From: Oxalobacteraceae bacterium OTU3CAMAD1
GTDB taxonomy: Bacteria > Pseudomonadota > Gammaproteobacteria > Burkholderiales > Burkholderiaceae_D
Reading direction: 5' to 3'
Assembly (NCBI GenBank): GCA_024123915.1
Contig: CP099650.1
Location: forward strand, 4,588,001-4,652,000
Length of the DNA: 64,000 nucleotides
Both the position numbers and the translations under genes were made by a program. The notes under the pieces are model-generated. The model was not told the origin of the DNA and did no database searches. It worked only from the letters and a program-made list of their open reading frames with translations. This document shows positions 53,301-61,290 of the stretch, piece after piece (positions within the stretch are counted from its first letter, which is position 1; each line of letters starts with the position of its first letter).

Positions 53301-55055
53301 GTCGAGAACGCGACCGTGACGGCCGCCGCCGGCATCGCCGCCGGCCTGGCCGGCAACGAGCTGAACAATTTGTTGACCGGCAACGCGGCCACCAACACGC
53401 TGGCCGGCGGCGCCGGCGACGACACGCTCGACGGCGCCGCCGGCGGGGACCGGCTGCTAGGCGGGCTCGGCGACGACATCTACAAGGTCGACGCGCCCGG
53501 CGACATAGTCACCGAACTGGCCGCGCAAGGCGCCGCCGACAGGGTCGACACGACGCTGGCCAAGTATACCTTGGGCCTCAATGTGGAACACTTGTCGTAC
53601 ACCGGCGCACTGGCGTTTGCCGGCACCGGCAACGGCCTGGCCAACGCCATCAATGGCGGCCTCGGCAACGACAGCCTGTCTGGCCTGGGCGGCGACGATA
53701 CACTGGCCGGCGGCCTGGGCAACGACACCCTGCTCGGCGGCGATGGTGCCGATGCACTCGACGCGGGCGCCGGCAACGACGTGGCCGACGGCGGCGCGGG
53801 CAGTGACAGCATCAAACTGGGCGGCAATTTCGCCGACTATGCGCGCGCCCGTCCGAACGCCGGCGACATCGTGCTCGTCAACCAGATCACGCATGAAAGC
53901 GTCACCGTGCGCAACGTCGAGCAATTCAATTTCGCCGACGGCGCCAGGACGCTGGCCGAGCTGTACGTGAACACCGCCAGCATCGGCAACGACGTCCTGG
54001 CCGGCACGGACGGCAACGACAGCATCGACGGCGGTGCCGGGGCGGACGCCATGAGTGGCGGCCCGGGCAACGACACCTACACGCTGGACCAAGCCGGCGA
54101 CACGATCGGCGAGCAAGCCGGCGCGGGCGTCGACCTGGTCAACGTCGCCTATGCCAAGCCCGGCACCTATGCCTTGGGCGACAATATCGAGAATGCGACC
54201 GTCACGGCGGGGGCGTCGGTCGCGGTCAACCTCGCCGGCAACGACCTGGACAACGTCCTGATCGGCAACGCGGCCGTCAACACGCTGTCCGGTGGCATTG
54301 GCGACGATACGCTGGACGGCGGCGCCGGCGCCGACAAGCTGACCGGTGGCGCCGGCGACGACAACTACGTCGTCGACAACGCCGGCGACAACGTCACCGA
54401 ACTGGCCGGCGGCGGCCACGACGTGGTCACGGTCAGGGCCATCGCCAGCTACGTGATGGCGGCCGAGGTCGAAGCTCTGGTGTTCAATGGCGCCGGCGCC
54501 TTTACCGGCACGGGCAATACGCTGGCAAACCGCATGACGGGCGGCGCCGGCAACGACAGGCTGCTCGGTGGCGGCGGCGACGACACCCTGACGGGAGGCG
54601 CCGGTAACGACACGCTCACCGGCGGCGTTGGCGCGGATTCCATCGTGCTGGCCTCGAAAACCGGCGTGGACACGGTCGCCGACTTTGTCAGCGGAACCGA
54701 TAAACTGGTGCTGGAGCGGTCGGTCTTCGCGGTCGGCAACGGCGACGGCAGCATCGACAACGCGGTCGTCAAGGCCGGCGCCGGCGGTTTCGCCAACAAC
54801 GCCGAGCTTGTGATCCTGACACAGAACGTTTCTTCGGTGAACACCACCACGGCGGCCAATGCGATTGGCGCGGCAAGCGCCGCCTACGCGGTGGGCGCCG
54901 AGGCGCTGTTCGCTGTGCACAACAACAACGCAACCACGTTGTACCTATTCACCTCCAATGGCGCGGACGCCGTGGTGTCGGCGGCGGAACTGACGCAGTT
55001 GGTCACGCTGACCGGCGCGCCGTCTACCGCCGTCGGCGACTACCTGTTCGGATAA
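47313..55055 (+). CDS. Giant RTX (haemolysin-type calcium-binding repeat) secreted protein
   Basis: A 2580-residue protein. ATG 47313 follows TTAGGTAAAG; the first 14 codons of the longer frame are rejected. It begins directly with RTX repeats (GTAGNDSIVGGADDDTL) and holds dozens of GGxGxDxLx nonapeptides that bind calcium after export. The N-terminal half also contains four beta modules of the type ADFTVGAGGD..DL..LL with NFVNG ends. The C-terminal half repeats a module of about 275-295 residues (VDNAGDVVTELAGEGTDTVE, GNELNN.LTGNAA.NTL). There is no signal peptide; the C-terminus (ALFAVHNNNATTLYLFTSNG ... YLFG) is of the type I secretion kind. No enzyme domain is seen; an adhesin or surface-layer role is inferred. 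No type I exporter genes are present. Confidence 0.87.
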   Translation: MAIYQGTAGNDSIVGGADDDTLNGGRGYDTLVGGDGDDYFVVKPNEGVDTLVGGDGNDRFDIAIDRTYGGLLLVDAGAGDDTIHFSFTESEAHNNPLLTGGTGRDTYQTSAQHNATLTIADFTVGAGGDLLDLGDVLRDRKFDIGTVTGGNPFANGALKLVQVGADTEVHAQLLLRYADVPSPVVLFVLKNIQASSLTADNFVNGLNPDGSPTPGTIVNAGNVTSSTIVGDLFNDTINGGAGDNTLLGSAGDDLINGGHGNEELHGNSGNDVLHGGAGNDTLFWGDSSASIDTLPWGERNDGDDTLTGDAGDDVFVFAPSRDTTGTVTASGGSGIDVYQVSDVNTYRFAYNANDKARLVVTDFTVGAGGDKIDIEPLLNYTSYSGGNPFDPEQPTLRLLKDGANTLVQLAMGQTDPVFMTVMTLQNVDAGTLTADNFVNGYKPDGSAIAGITLQVADRNRELNGTEFNDNLSASDGFNRLYGKGGDDLLRAFASGEGDTLSGGAGNDTLIGGAGRDRLEGGLGNDLMRGGAGDDILIGDAGRDTIEGDAGNDEFYLQTGGAALAVADGGSGDDIFHVLDQTGVAGRWRLSGGTGSDMYLLESALSLVEIDDFKVGAGGDVLNVSPLLYLIWDYAGGNAMETGMMRLVQDGSDLLLQCDQNGAGAWPGMRTVAILRGINLADFTVENIRGANPFGHDVPGVHLIGTDRDERLVGDRFNDTIDGGSGGADSIQGLGGDDLLLAAPAQGESMSYLWGGDGNDTLVGSSGRDELWGHDGNDILQGGDGDDNLTDGDGSDLADGGTGNDRLYWHGGPGEDTLLGGAGEDQLTISAYASSGTLRLDGGLGNDEIVLNTWDWATMAATLAGGAGTDTYTITASAPSSRIHVTDFATGKGGDGLDLRALTERLTDAQARLDPLTSGHLRLIQQGKDVLVQWDLDGNGTMSAPQTLLTLDNVKVTDIASANFSGITGSFTYSGWLGDDSLQGYYGGERLQGGRGDDTLNGGQGGDTMIGGTGDDLYRVDDAGDVVTELAGGGTDTVIATVDAYTLAANAEHLRYEGTNAFQGTGNTSGNTLTGGIGDDTLDGAGGGDVLTGLAGNDTYIVRAATDKVIEAADQGYDTVRVAYTAAAIYTLGDNIEAAVVTSAAAVAAGLTGNALHNRLTGNAAANTLAGGAGDDLLDGGAGADKLSGGQGDDLMLVDNAGDIVTELAGEGADTVETTLARYTLTANVEALRYTGKAGFTGTGNALANAITGGAGNDTLAGGAGDDTLSGMGGADAIDGGDGSDSLRLMGNSDHFKLARAAGKVVLTNTISGETATLTSIETVAFADGVKTMAALLDNQASEFADFLTGTDGDDTIDGQGGVDLMAGGLGDDRYVLDSGKDVIDEKDGAGIDTAALAFKAAGIYMMDANVDNAIVTSAASVAVNVTGNALDNVITGNAAANTLAGLAGNDMLDGGAGADKLAGGAGDDSYRVDNAGDVVTEAAADGTDTVGTSLASYTLSANVENLSGPASGAFNGTGNVLNNIIDGGLGNDTLAGLGGNDTLRGGVGNDTLLGGDGDDRLEGGLGVNLIDGGAGADTAIAPADFGAYTVTRPNATDTVLVNKTGGDSITLRNIERVLFNGVSMTIDEVQRNIKSVGNDFLAGGDGADTMDGGAGADRLAGGQGDDTYIVDNAADVIDEAVGGGTDRAHVAFAAAGTYALGANVENATVTAASVAINLTGNELNNILTGNAAANTLSGGLGNDVLDGGAGGDKLAGGAGDDVYKVDVAGDVVTELAGEGTDTVETTLARYTLTANVEHLRYSGAAAFAGSGNALANAIAGGAGNDTLSGLAGNDSLTGGAGNDSLLGGDGDDALDAGVGVDLADGGNGSDTVALLGKFADYARERPNAADTVLVNTATGERVTLRNIEKVAFADGEKALAAVQFNVKSVGNDNLVGTDGADSIDGGLGVDTMTGGLGSDTYLVDNAADIIVETADGGTEQVNVVFTAAGTYALAANVENATVTAAAGIAAGLAGNELNNLLTGNAATNTLAGGAGDDTLDGAAGGDRLLGGLGDDIYKVDAPGDIVTELAAQGAADRVDTTLAKYTLGLNVEHLSYTGALAFAGTGNGLANAINGGLGNDSLSGLGGDDTLAGGLGNDTLLGGDGADALDAGAGNDVADGGAGSDSIKLGGNFADYARARPNAGDIVLVNQITHESVTVRNVEQFNFADGARTLAELYVNTASIGNDVLAGTDGNDSIDGGAGADAMSGGPGNDTYTLDQAGDTIGEQAGAGVDLVNVAYAKPGTYALGDNIENATVTAGASVAVNLAGNDLDNVLIGNAAVNTLSGGIGDDTLDGGAGADKLTGGAGDDNYVVDNAGDNVTELAGGGHDVVTVRAIASYVMAAEVEALVFNGAGAFTGTGNTLANRMTGGAGNDRLLGGGGDDTLTGGAGNDTLTGGVGADSIVLASKTGVDTVADFVSGTDKLVLERSVFAVGNGDGSIDNAVVKAGAGGFANNAELVILTQNVSSVNTTTAANAIGAASAAYAVGAEALFAVHNNNATTLYLFTSNGADAVVSAAELTQLVTLTGAPSTAVGDYLFG
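50790..54300 (+). repeat. Long tandem modules of about 880 bp in the RTX gene
   Basis: The marker TGNAAANTL recurs at 50790, 51615, 52494 and 53376, with a variant (IGNAAVNTL) at 54261, giving periods of 825, 879, 882 and 885 bases. Each unit carries a VDNAGDVVTELAG block and a TGNELNN-type block. All periods are multiples of three, so recombination could change length without breaking the frame. Confidence 0.8.
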
Positions 55056-55078
55056 GCGGTTCGGGCAAGGGGCAATAA

Positions 55079-55133
55079 AAAACGCCATGTGCCTTGCGCC
55101 GGTCTGAACCGTCGCATGCGCACATGGCGTTTT
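55079..55133. terminator. Bidirectional terminator between the RTX gene and the CBS gene
   Basis: AAAACGCCATGTG (55079-55091) pairs with CACATGGCGTTTT (55121-55133), with A-runs and T-runs on both sides. It serves both convergent genes. Confidence 0.8.
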
Positions 55134-55150
55134 CTGGTTTGTTGTTGCGA

Positions 55151-55609
55151 TTAGTCCGGATGCTGATCCGCCGTCTCGGCCGGCCAGTCGCGGATGTACG
55201 CCTTGAGCATGCGATTCTCGAAGCTTTGCGCCTCCAGCACCGCGCGCGCGACGTCGTAGAACGAGATCACGCCGAGGATGGTCTTGGCGTTCATCACCGG
55301 CAAATAGCGCGCATGCTTTTCCAGCATGATGCGGCGCACTTCGTTGACCTCGGTGTCCGGGGTCACGGTGATCGGGTGGTCGTCCATGTGCTTGCGCACG
55401 GTGCCGCCGCCGACCGTGCCGGCGTTGTCGTGCAACGCCCGCAGCACTTCGCGGAACGTCAGCATGCCGACCAGATCGCCGAACTCCATGACGACCAGCG
55501 AGCCGATGTCCTTTTCAGCCATGGTGTTGGCGGCGTCCGCCAAGGGCTGGTCAGGAGAGATGGTATAAAGAATGCTACCTTTTACCTGAAGAATTTCGGA
55601 GACTTTCAT
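55151..55609 (-). CDS. CBS-domain pair protein
   Basis: A 152-residue protein made of two CBS domains (ILYTISPDQPLADAANTMAE with IGSLVVMEFGDLVGMLTFRE, then ITVTPDTEVNEVRRIMLEKH with YLPVMNAKTILGVISFYDVA). CBS pairs bind adenosine nucleotides such as AMP or ATP, or NADH, and report energy state. ATG 55609 gives the normal start MKVSEILQVKG; the open frame to 55729 is upstream sequence overlapping the next gene and is rejected. No enzyme partner is fused. The target is unknown; stand-alone pairs of this length are common in Burkholderiales. Confidence 0.9.
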   Translation of the reverse strand: MKVSEILQVKGSILYTISPDQPLADAANTMAEKDIGSLVVMEFGDLVGMLTFREVLRALHDNAGTVGGGTVRKHMDDHPITVTPDTEVNEVRRIMLEKHARYLPVMNAKTILGVISFYDVARAVLEAQSFENRMLKAYIRDWPAETADQHPD

Positions 55610-55725
55610 TTTGGCCGTCCTGTCCGCTGAGATATAGGCTGTGTGAATGGGGTTTGTAGTTGTTCTAGCCTTATAGCGAATGTAGCCTATGCCCGGTAAA
55701 AAATCCAGCGCTGCGGATAAGCAAA

Positions 55726-56853
55726 TCACAACATTCTTGCCCTTATGTGGCCTGGGTGTGATTCAGCGCGCAGTGCGATGCCCCGATAGCGGCGCCGATA
55801 CATCACGAAGCCGAATGCCGCCGTGATCGCCACCGCGCCCAGAGTCAGCAGATCCTGGCCGCCGTGCGTGGTCACCGCCGGCTGGCTCGAACGCATGGTC
55901 GCGGCCTCGAAGCGCTTGGCCGAGTATTTGGCGCCGATCACCAGTTCCTCGGCGTTGATGCTGTTGACCAGATACAGGCCGTAGCCGCCCGGATGCACCG
56001 TCATCTTGCCGTCGCGATAGACGAAGGCGCGGCGCTCGTCGCCGATGCGCACGCTGCCCACCACGTGTCCGGCGGCGTTGACGGCGGTGGCGAAGCTGCT
56101 GCCATAGCCGATCAGCGCCCCGAGGTCGATCATCTTCGCGCCGTCGTGCATGAAGGCGTGCCAGCGGCGGTCCGCCGTCTCCGACGCGCCGACCACGATG
56201 CCGGTGTCGCTGATCGCCGTGGCGCTGCTGGAGCGCCCGCCCAGGGTGCCCAGGTTGGTCATGCCGGCGCCGGGCCGGTACAGGAACGCGCGCCGGTAGC
56301 CGTCGCTTAGCGCGGCCGTGCCGACGATGTCGCCGTGGTTGTTGATCCCCGCCGCGTAGCTGATCTTGCCACCCAGCGTACCGAGGTCGGTCAGGGGGCC
56401 GTCACCATTGGTGGCGAAGGCGCGGAAGTAGCCGTCGCTGGTGTCGGCATAGCCGACCGCCTGGCCGCTGCGATTGATGCCCATGCCGTAGCTGCTGCCG
56501 CCGCCCAATGTGCCCAGGTCGCGCATGGCCACCCCGGCGCGGTGGACGAAGGCGCGCCAGCGGCCATCGCTGTTCTGGGCCGTGCCGACCACGTCGCCGC
56601 CGGCGTTGATGCCGCGTGTGAAGGCGCTGTCGCCACCGAGGGTGCCCAGTTCGATCAGGCGTTTATCCCACAGCACCGCGCGCTGGCGGCCATCCTCTTC
56701 CTCGATGATGCCGGCCACCTGGCCGGCCGAGTTGATGTCGACCGCGATGCTCGATTCGCCAGCGCGCTCGCCCAGCCCGGGCGGATGCAAGCGCTGCGCC
56801 GACGCCATCGCCGCGCATCCCAACAAAACCACCGCCGCCGACATTTTCAACAT
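55726..56853 (-). CDS. HAF-repeat extracellular protein with C-terminal membrane helix
   Basis: A 375-residue protein with a signal peptide (MLKMSAAVVLLGCAAMASAQ) and about six repeats of the HAF type: DLGTLGGGSSYGMGINRSGQ, then VGYADTSDGYFRAFATN and similar units every 45 or so residues, which should form a beta-propeller. The end carries a single hydrophobic helix (LLTLGAVAITAAFGFVMY) followed by RRRYRG. This tail has the helix and basic end of a sorting signal but lacks the PEP motif. It is therefore either membrane-anchored or a substrate of a different sorting enzyme. The role is unknown; such proteins are found outside the inner membrane. Confidence 0.82.
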   Translation of the reverse strand: MLKMSAAVVLLGCAAMASAQRLHPPGLGERAGESSIAVDINSAGQVAGIIEEEDGRQRAVLWDKRLIELGTLGGDSAFTRGINAGGDVVGTAQNSDGRWRAFVHRAGVAMRDLGTLGGGSSYGMGINRSGQAVGYADTSDGYFRAFATNGDGPLTDLGTLGGKISYAAGINNHGDIVGTAALSDGYRRAFLYRPGAGMTNLGTLGGRSSSATAISDTGIVVGASETADRRWHAFMHDGAKMIDLGALIGYGSSFATAVNAAGHVVGSVRIGDERRAFVYRDGKMTVHPGGYGLYLVNSINAEELVIGAKYSAKRFEAATMRSSQPAVTTHGGQDLLTLGAVAITAAFGFVMYRRRYRGIALRAESHPGHIRARML

Positions 56854-56915
56854 GACGCGCCTCCAGTTTTTTTTAATGTTATCTATATAGCATTCAAAAA
56901 ATGAAAGCTCAAGAA

Positions 56916-58223
56916 CTATCGGCAGTCCAGCGGCCCGAAATGTTCGGCCAGGGTTTTACCCAGTCCCGTCTCGACGGCATTTTCCACCTCGCGCGCCAGG
57001 CTGGCGGCCTCGCGCGCGGCCTGCAGATCGCGTTCGTCGTCGCCAACGGCCACCACGCCCGAATTGACCGCCATGCCGCCGAAGACGAACAGGCGATAGA
57101 CCTCGGCCAGGGTCAGTTTCTCTACGTTGGCCAGCAGCACCCAATGATCGGTGCCATCGCTGACTCGCTTGCCCCATTGAACCCGGGGCGGCGCGTCCAC
57201 CTTGACCCGCCCCACCCAGCCTTCGGCCATCATCTTTTCCAGCAGATTGTCCATCTCGTCGAAGCCCAGGCGGGTGCGCAGGCGGATCGCGCCTGCGCCC
57301 ACCAGCGCCGTGTCGCCGCATTTACAAGCCGTGTAGAGCACCTTGATGATCGCCATGGCGTCGACAAACTCGCCGCCCGGCTGGGCCTCGTGCCACCAGC
57401 GCTCGTACTTCACCACCGGCAGCGCGGCCACCAGCAGCGCCCCGATCAGGGTGATCACCCACGAGACGTAAACCCACAACAGGAACAGCGGCAGCGCCGC
57501 CAAGGCGCCGTAGATCTTCGAATAGGTCGGGAACTGGGTGATGAAGATGGCGAAGCCGCGCTTGGCCAGTTCGAACGCCAGGCCGGCCACCAAGCCGCCC
57601 CAGGCCGCGTCCTGCCAATCGACGTCGCGGTTTGGTACCGCCAGATACAGCAAGGTGAATCCGGCCGTGGTCAGCGCCAGCGATGCCACCGTGTAGATGA
57701 TCGCACCCAGCACCGGCACCCGGCCGAACAAATCGACGGTGGCCATGAACACCTGCGACGACAACGTCAGCGACACGCCGATCAGCAACGGCCCTAGCGT
57801 GATGATGGCCCAGTAGACCAGGATACGGCGCGTCCAGCTGCGCTCCCCGCGCACCCGCCAGATGCGGTTGAACACGCGCTCGATCAGGTTCATCATCGCG
57901 ATCGACGTCACGATCAGCGCCACCGCGCCCACCGCCGACAGCCGCGTGGCCTTGGAGGCGAACATCGTCAGATAATTGAGGATCGTCGTCGATATCGACT
58001 TCGGCATCACGCTCTGGACGAAATACGCCTCCAGCGACATACGGAAGGTGTTAAACAACGGGAAGGTGGTGAAGATCGCCAGCGCGATGGTCAGCAGCGG
58101 CACCAACGCGAACACGGTGGTGAACGTGAGGCTGCCGGCCACCTGCGGCAGGCTTTCCTCGCGCAAGCGACGGTGGGCGAACAGCACCAGGTCGCGCACC
58201 TCCGGCCAGGACAGCGAGCGCAT
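56916..58223 (-). CDS. YihY/virulence factor BrkB family inner-membrane protein
   Basis: A 435-residue protein with six predicted helices in the first 280 residues (AGSLTFTTVFALVPLLTIAL, VGAVALIVTSIAMMNLIERV, ILVYWAIITLGPLLIGVSLT, GGLVAGLAFELAKRGFAIFI and others), the YihY/BrkB fold formerly and wrongly named RNase BN. A C-terminal soluble domain of about 130 residues follows, with a winged-helix look (RLGFDEMDNLLEKMMAEGWV). ATG 58223 gives the usual MRSLSWPEV start; ATG 58292 is an in-frame alternative without a better ribosome site. It is divergent from wrbA. Transport function in this family is not settled. Confidence 0.85.
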   Translation of the reverse strand: MRSLSWPEVRDLVLFAHRRLREESLPQVAGSLTFTTVFALVPLLTIALAIFTTFPLFNTFRMSLEAYFVQSVMPKSISTTILNYLTMFASKATRLSAVGAVALIVTSIAMMNLIERVFNRIWRVRGERSWTRRILVYWAIITLGPLLIGVSLTLSSQVFMATVDLFGRVPVLGAIIYTVASLALTTAGFTLLYLAVPNRDVDWQDAAWGGLVAGLAFELAKRGFAIFITQFPTYSKIYGALAALPLFLLWVYVSWVITLIGALLVAALPVVKYERWWHEAQPGGEFVDAMAIIKVLYTACKCGDTALVGAGAIRLRTRLGFDEMDNLLEKMMAEGWVGRVKVDAPPRVQWGKRVSDGTDHWVLLANVEKLTLAEVYRLFVFGGMAVNSGVVAVGDDERDLQAAREAASLAREVENAVETGLGKTLAEHFGPLDCR

Positions 58224-58320
58224 GGTGGCGATCCCGTTGCGGCAGGTGCTGAATACATAAAGAAGAATCGGATGAATATATTTTGCGTACATGAGCGATA
58301 ATCAGATTACAAGACTGGCA

Positions 58321-58969
<649 letters not shown>

Positions 58970-59012
58970 ACGGGTAAGCTGCAAAACATATGCTGTAAAA
59001 CGGGGATGCAAA

Positions 59013-59420
59013 ATGCAAAACGCGATGCATAGGTATTTTCACTGGGGCGCCATCGGCAGCCTCGGTCTGCTGATAGTCTGGTGCGTGCTGTGGGAGATGG
59101 TGCTGGCGCCGCTCAAGCCGGGCGGCTCGTGGCTGGTGCTCAAGGCCGCGCCGCTGCTGCTGCCGCTGTACGGCGTGTGGAAGCGCGACATCTACACCCT
59201 TCAGTGGACCTCGATGATGATACTGCTGTACTTCACCGAGGGCGTGGTGCGCGGCTGGAGCGACAAGGACGAGCTGTCCTCATGGCTGGCGTGGGGCGAG
59301 GCGGCAATCGTCTGCGTCTACTTCGTCTGCGCGATCATGTATCTGCGCCCGTATAAAAAAGCGGCCAAGAAGCTGTCCAAGGAACTGCTCGACAAGGTGA
59401 AGGGCACCACGGTCAAATGA
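59013..59420 (+). CDS. DUF2069 four-helix membrane protein
   Basis: A 135-residue membrane protein of the DUF2069 family, which typically follows wrbA in this group. ATG 59013 has GGGGA upstream; the frame from 58956 is rejected. Four helices are visible (GAIGSLGLLIVWCVLWEMV, VLKAAPLLLPLYGVW, SMMILLYFTEGVVRGW, AWGEAAIVCVYFVCAIMYL), with a basic C-terminal tail (RPYKKAAKKLSKELLDK). No function is established. Its stop overlaps the start of the FAD oxidase gene as ATGA, so the two are co-translated. Confidence 0.85.
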   Translation: MQNAMHRYFHWGAIGSLGLLIVWCVLWEMVLAPLKPGGSWLVLKAAPLLLPLYGVWKRDIYTLQWTSMMILLYFTEGVVRGWSDKDELSSWLAWGEAAIVCVYFVCAIMYLRPYKKAAKKLSKELLDKVKGTTVK

Positions 59421-60823
59421 TGGCGTTTCTACAGGAGTGCCGCGCGCTGCTCGGGGGCGCCTATGTGCTCGACACCGACGCCGACATGGCGCCCTTCCTC
59501 ACCGATTGGCGCGGACGCTTCACCGGCAAGGCCGCCGCCGTGCTGCGTCCCGGCTCGGTGGACCAGGTGGCAGCGTTGGTGAAGGCTTGCGCGCTACACC
59601 GCGTGCCGCTGGTGCCGCAGGGCGGCAACACCGGCCTTGTATTGGGCAGCATCCCAGACGCCAGCGGTACCGCCGTCGTGCTGTCGCTGGCGCGGCTCAA
59701 CACCATCCGCCAGATCGACACAATCAACCGGACCATGACCGTCGATGCCGGCTGCATCCTCCAGCAAGCGCAGGAAGCCGCCGCCGCCGAGGGCTGCCTG
59801 TTTCCGCTGTCGCTGGCGGCCGAGGGCAGCTGCACCATCGGCGGCAACCTGTCCACCAACGCCGGCGGCACGGCGGTTCTCCGCTACGGCAATACGCGCG
59901 AGCTGTGTCTCGGGCTGGAAGTGGTCACGCCACAGGGCGAGATCTGGAGCGGCTTGCGCGGCCTGCGCAAGGATAATACCGGCTACGATCTGCGTGACCT
60001 GTTCATCGGCGCCGAGGGCACCCTGGGCGTCATCACAGGCGCGGTGCTCAAACTGTACCCGCAGCCCAAGGCCAGCATCACCGCCCTGGCGGCCCTGCCC
60101 TCGCCCGCCCACGCGCTGCGATTGCTGGTACTGATGCAGGACCACTGCGGCTCCAGCCTCACCGGTTTCGAACTGATGTCGCGCTACTGCCTGGAGCTGG
60201 TGGCACAACAGTTCCCGCAACTGCCCAAGCCCTTCGCCGACGCCCATCCGCAATACGTGCTGCTGGAGCTGTCGAGCAGCGAATCGGAGCGGCACGCGAT
60301 CGACCTGCTGGAGCGCGCGATCGGCGCGGCGCTGGAGCGCGACGTCGTCACCGACGCCGTGGTGGCGACATCGACCACGCAATCGGCCGGCCTGTGGCAG
60401 TTGCGCGAGCATATTCCGCTGGCGCAGGCCAAGGCCGGCAAGAACATCAAACATGACATCTCACTGCCGGTGTCGCGCATCGCCGACTTCATCGACGTCA
60501 CCGCGCCGCAATTGCAGGCGGCCTTCCCCGGCTGCCAGTTGGTGTGCTTTGGACACTTGGGCGACGGCAACCTGCATTTTAACGTCGCGCCGCCGGAGGG
60601 CATTTCCAACGAGGATTTCCTTGCCAACCAGGACAAGGTCAACCGCGTGGTGCACGACAGCGTGGTCGGTTTCGGCGGTTCGATTTCCGCCGAGCACGGC
60701 ATTGGCGCGCTGAAACGCGACGAACTGGCGCATTACAAATCGGCGGTGGAGCTCAACATGATGCGGGCCATCAAAGCGGCGCTGGACCCGCTGGGTATCA
60801 TGAATCCCGGGAAAATTCTGTGA
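59417..60823 (+). CDS. FAD-linked oxidase (GlcD/D-2-hydroxyacid dehydrogenase type)
   Basis: A 468-residue flavoenzyme of the VAO/GlcD family. The N-terminal FAD-binding PCMH domain shows VPQGGNTGLVLGS, AAEGSCTIGGNLSTNAGGTA and LFIGAEGTLGVITGAVLKLY. The C-terminal cap carries the metal/substrate motifs FGHLGDGNLHFNV and ISAEHGIGALKRDEL. Members oxidise D-lactate, glycolate or D-2-hydroxyglutarate; the sequence alone does not decide which, though the single-chain form with HGIG resembles D-2-hydroxyglutarate or D-lactate dehydrogenases. It overlaps the DUF2069 gene by ATGA and precedes a DUF4124 gene with a GTGA overlap or short gap. Confidence 0.88.
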   Translation: MMAFLQECRALLGGAYVLDTDADMAPFLTDWRGRFTGKAAAVLRPGSVDQVAALVKACALHRVPLVPQGGNTGLVLGSIPDASGTAVVLSLARLNTIRQIDTINRTMTVDAGCILQQAQEAAAAEGCLFPLSLAAEGSCTIGGNLSTNAGGTAVLRYGNTRELCLGLEVVTPQGEIWSGLRGLRKDNTGYDLRDLFIGAEGTLGVITGAVLKLYPQPKASITALAALPSPAHALRLLVLMQDHCGSSLTGFELMSRYCLELVAQQFPQLPKPFADAHPQYVLLELSSSESERHAIDLLERAIGAALERDVVTDAVVATSTTQSAGLWQLREHIPLAQAKAGKNIKHDISLPVSRIADFIDVTAPQLQAAFPGCQLVCFGHLGDGNLHFNVAPPEGISNEDFLANQDKVNRVVHDSVVGFGGSISAEHGIGALKRDELAHYKSAVELNMMRAIKAALDPLGIMNPGKIL

Positions 60824-60834
60824 ACGGGACCGCC

Positions 60835-61290
60835 ATGAACCACCATCTTCGCGCGCCTTGCGCCGCCGTGCTGTGTGCGGCCGCGCTGGCGGGCAACAAC
60901 GCCGTCGCGCAAAGCGTCTACAAATGCACTGTTGACGGCAAGATCAGCTACAGCGACATCCCTTGCCCGGCCAGCGCCGCGGCGTCGTCCATGCTGGCCG
61001 TGCCGAAATCACCCGCAGACGTTGATGGCGCGGCGGCCGATTTGCAGCGCATGCAAAAGGAATCGGCCGCGCTGCAAAAGTCGCGTCAAAAGGTCGAGGA
61101 ACGCGAGGCCCGCGAATCCGAGCGCGCCTCCCGCGCCGCCACGACACAACGCAAGCGCTGCGCCAAGCTCGCCCTGACCAAAAAGTGGGCGGACGAGGAT
61201 GCGCGCGGCGCCACCAACGCCAACGCCGACAAGGCCAGGTTGCGCGCAAAACGCGCCGGCGAATCGTTTTCGCTGGAGTGCGCCCACTGA
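60835..61290 (+). CDS. DUF4124-containing secreted or periplasmic protein
   Basis: A 151-residue protein with a signal peptide (MNHHLRAPCAAVLCAAALAG) and the short DUF4124 motif VYKCTVDGKISYSDIPCPA (two Cys, aromatic, DxPC), then a Lys/Glu-rich helical tail (QKESAALQKSRQKVEERE) and a final Cys. ATG 60835 with GGGA upstream is preferred; GTG 60820 overlapping the previous stop is an alternative. DUF4124 is a widespread periplasmic domain of unknown role in betaproteobacteria. It overlaps the permease gene (TGATG). Confidence 0.78.
   Translation: MNHHLRAPCAAVLCAAALAGNNAVAQSVYKCTVDGKISYSDIPCPASAAASSMLAVPKSPADVDGAAADLQRMQKESAALQKSRQKVEEREARESERASRAATTQRKRCAKLALTKKWADEDARGATNANADKARLRAKRAGESFSLECAH

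Noticed and set aside
50790..54300. Long GC-rich repeats as a possible mobile or recombination array
   Set aside because: The repeats are in-frame modules of one RTX protein; no transposase or terminal repeats are present.
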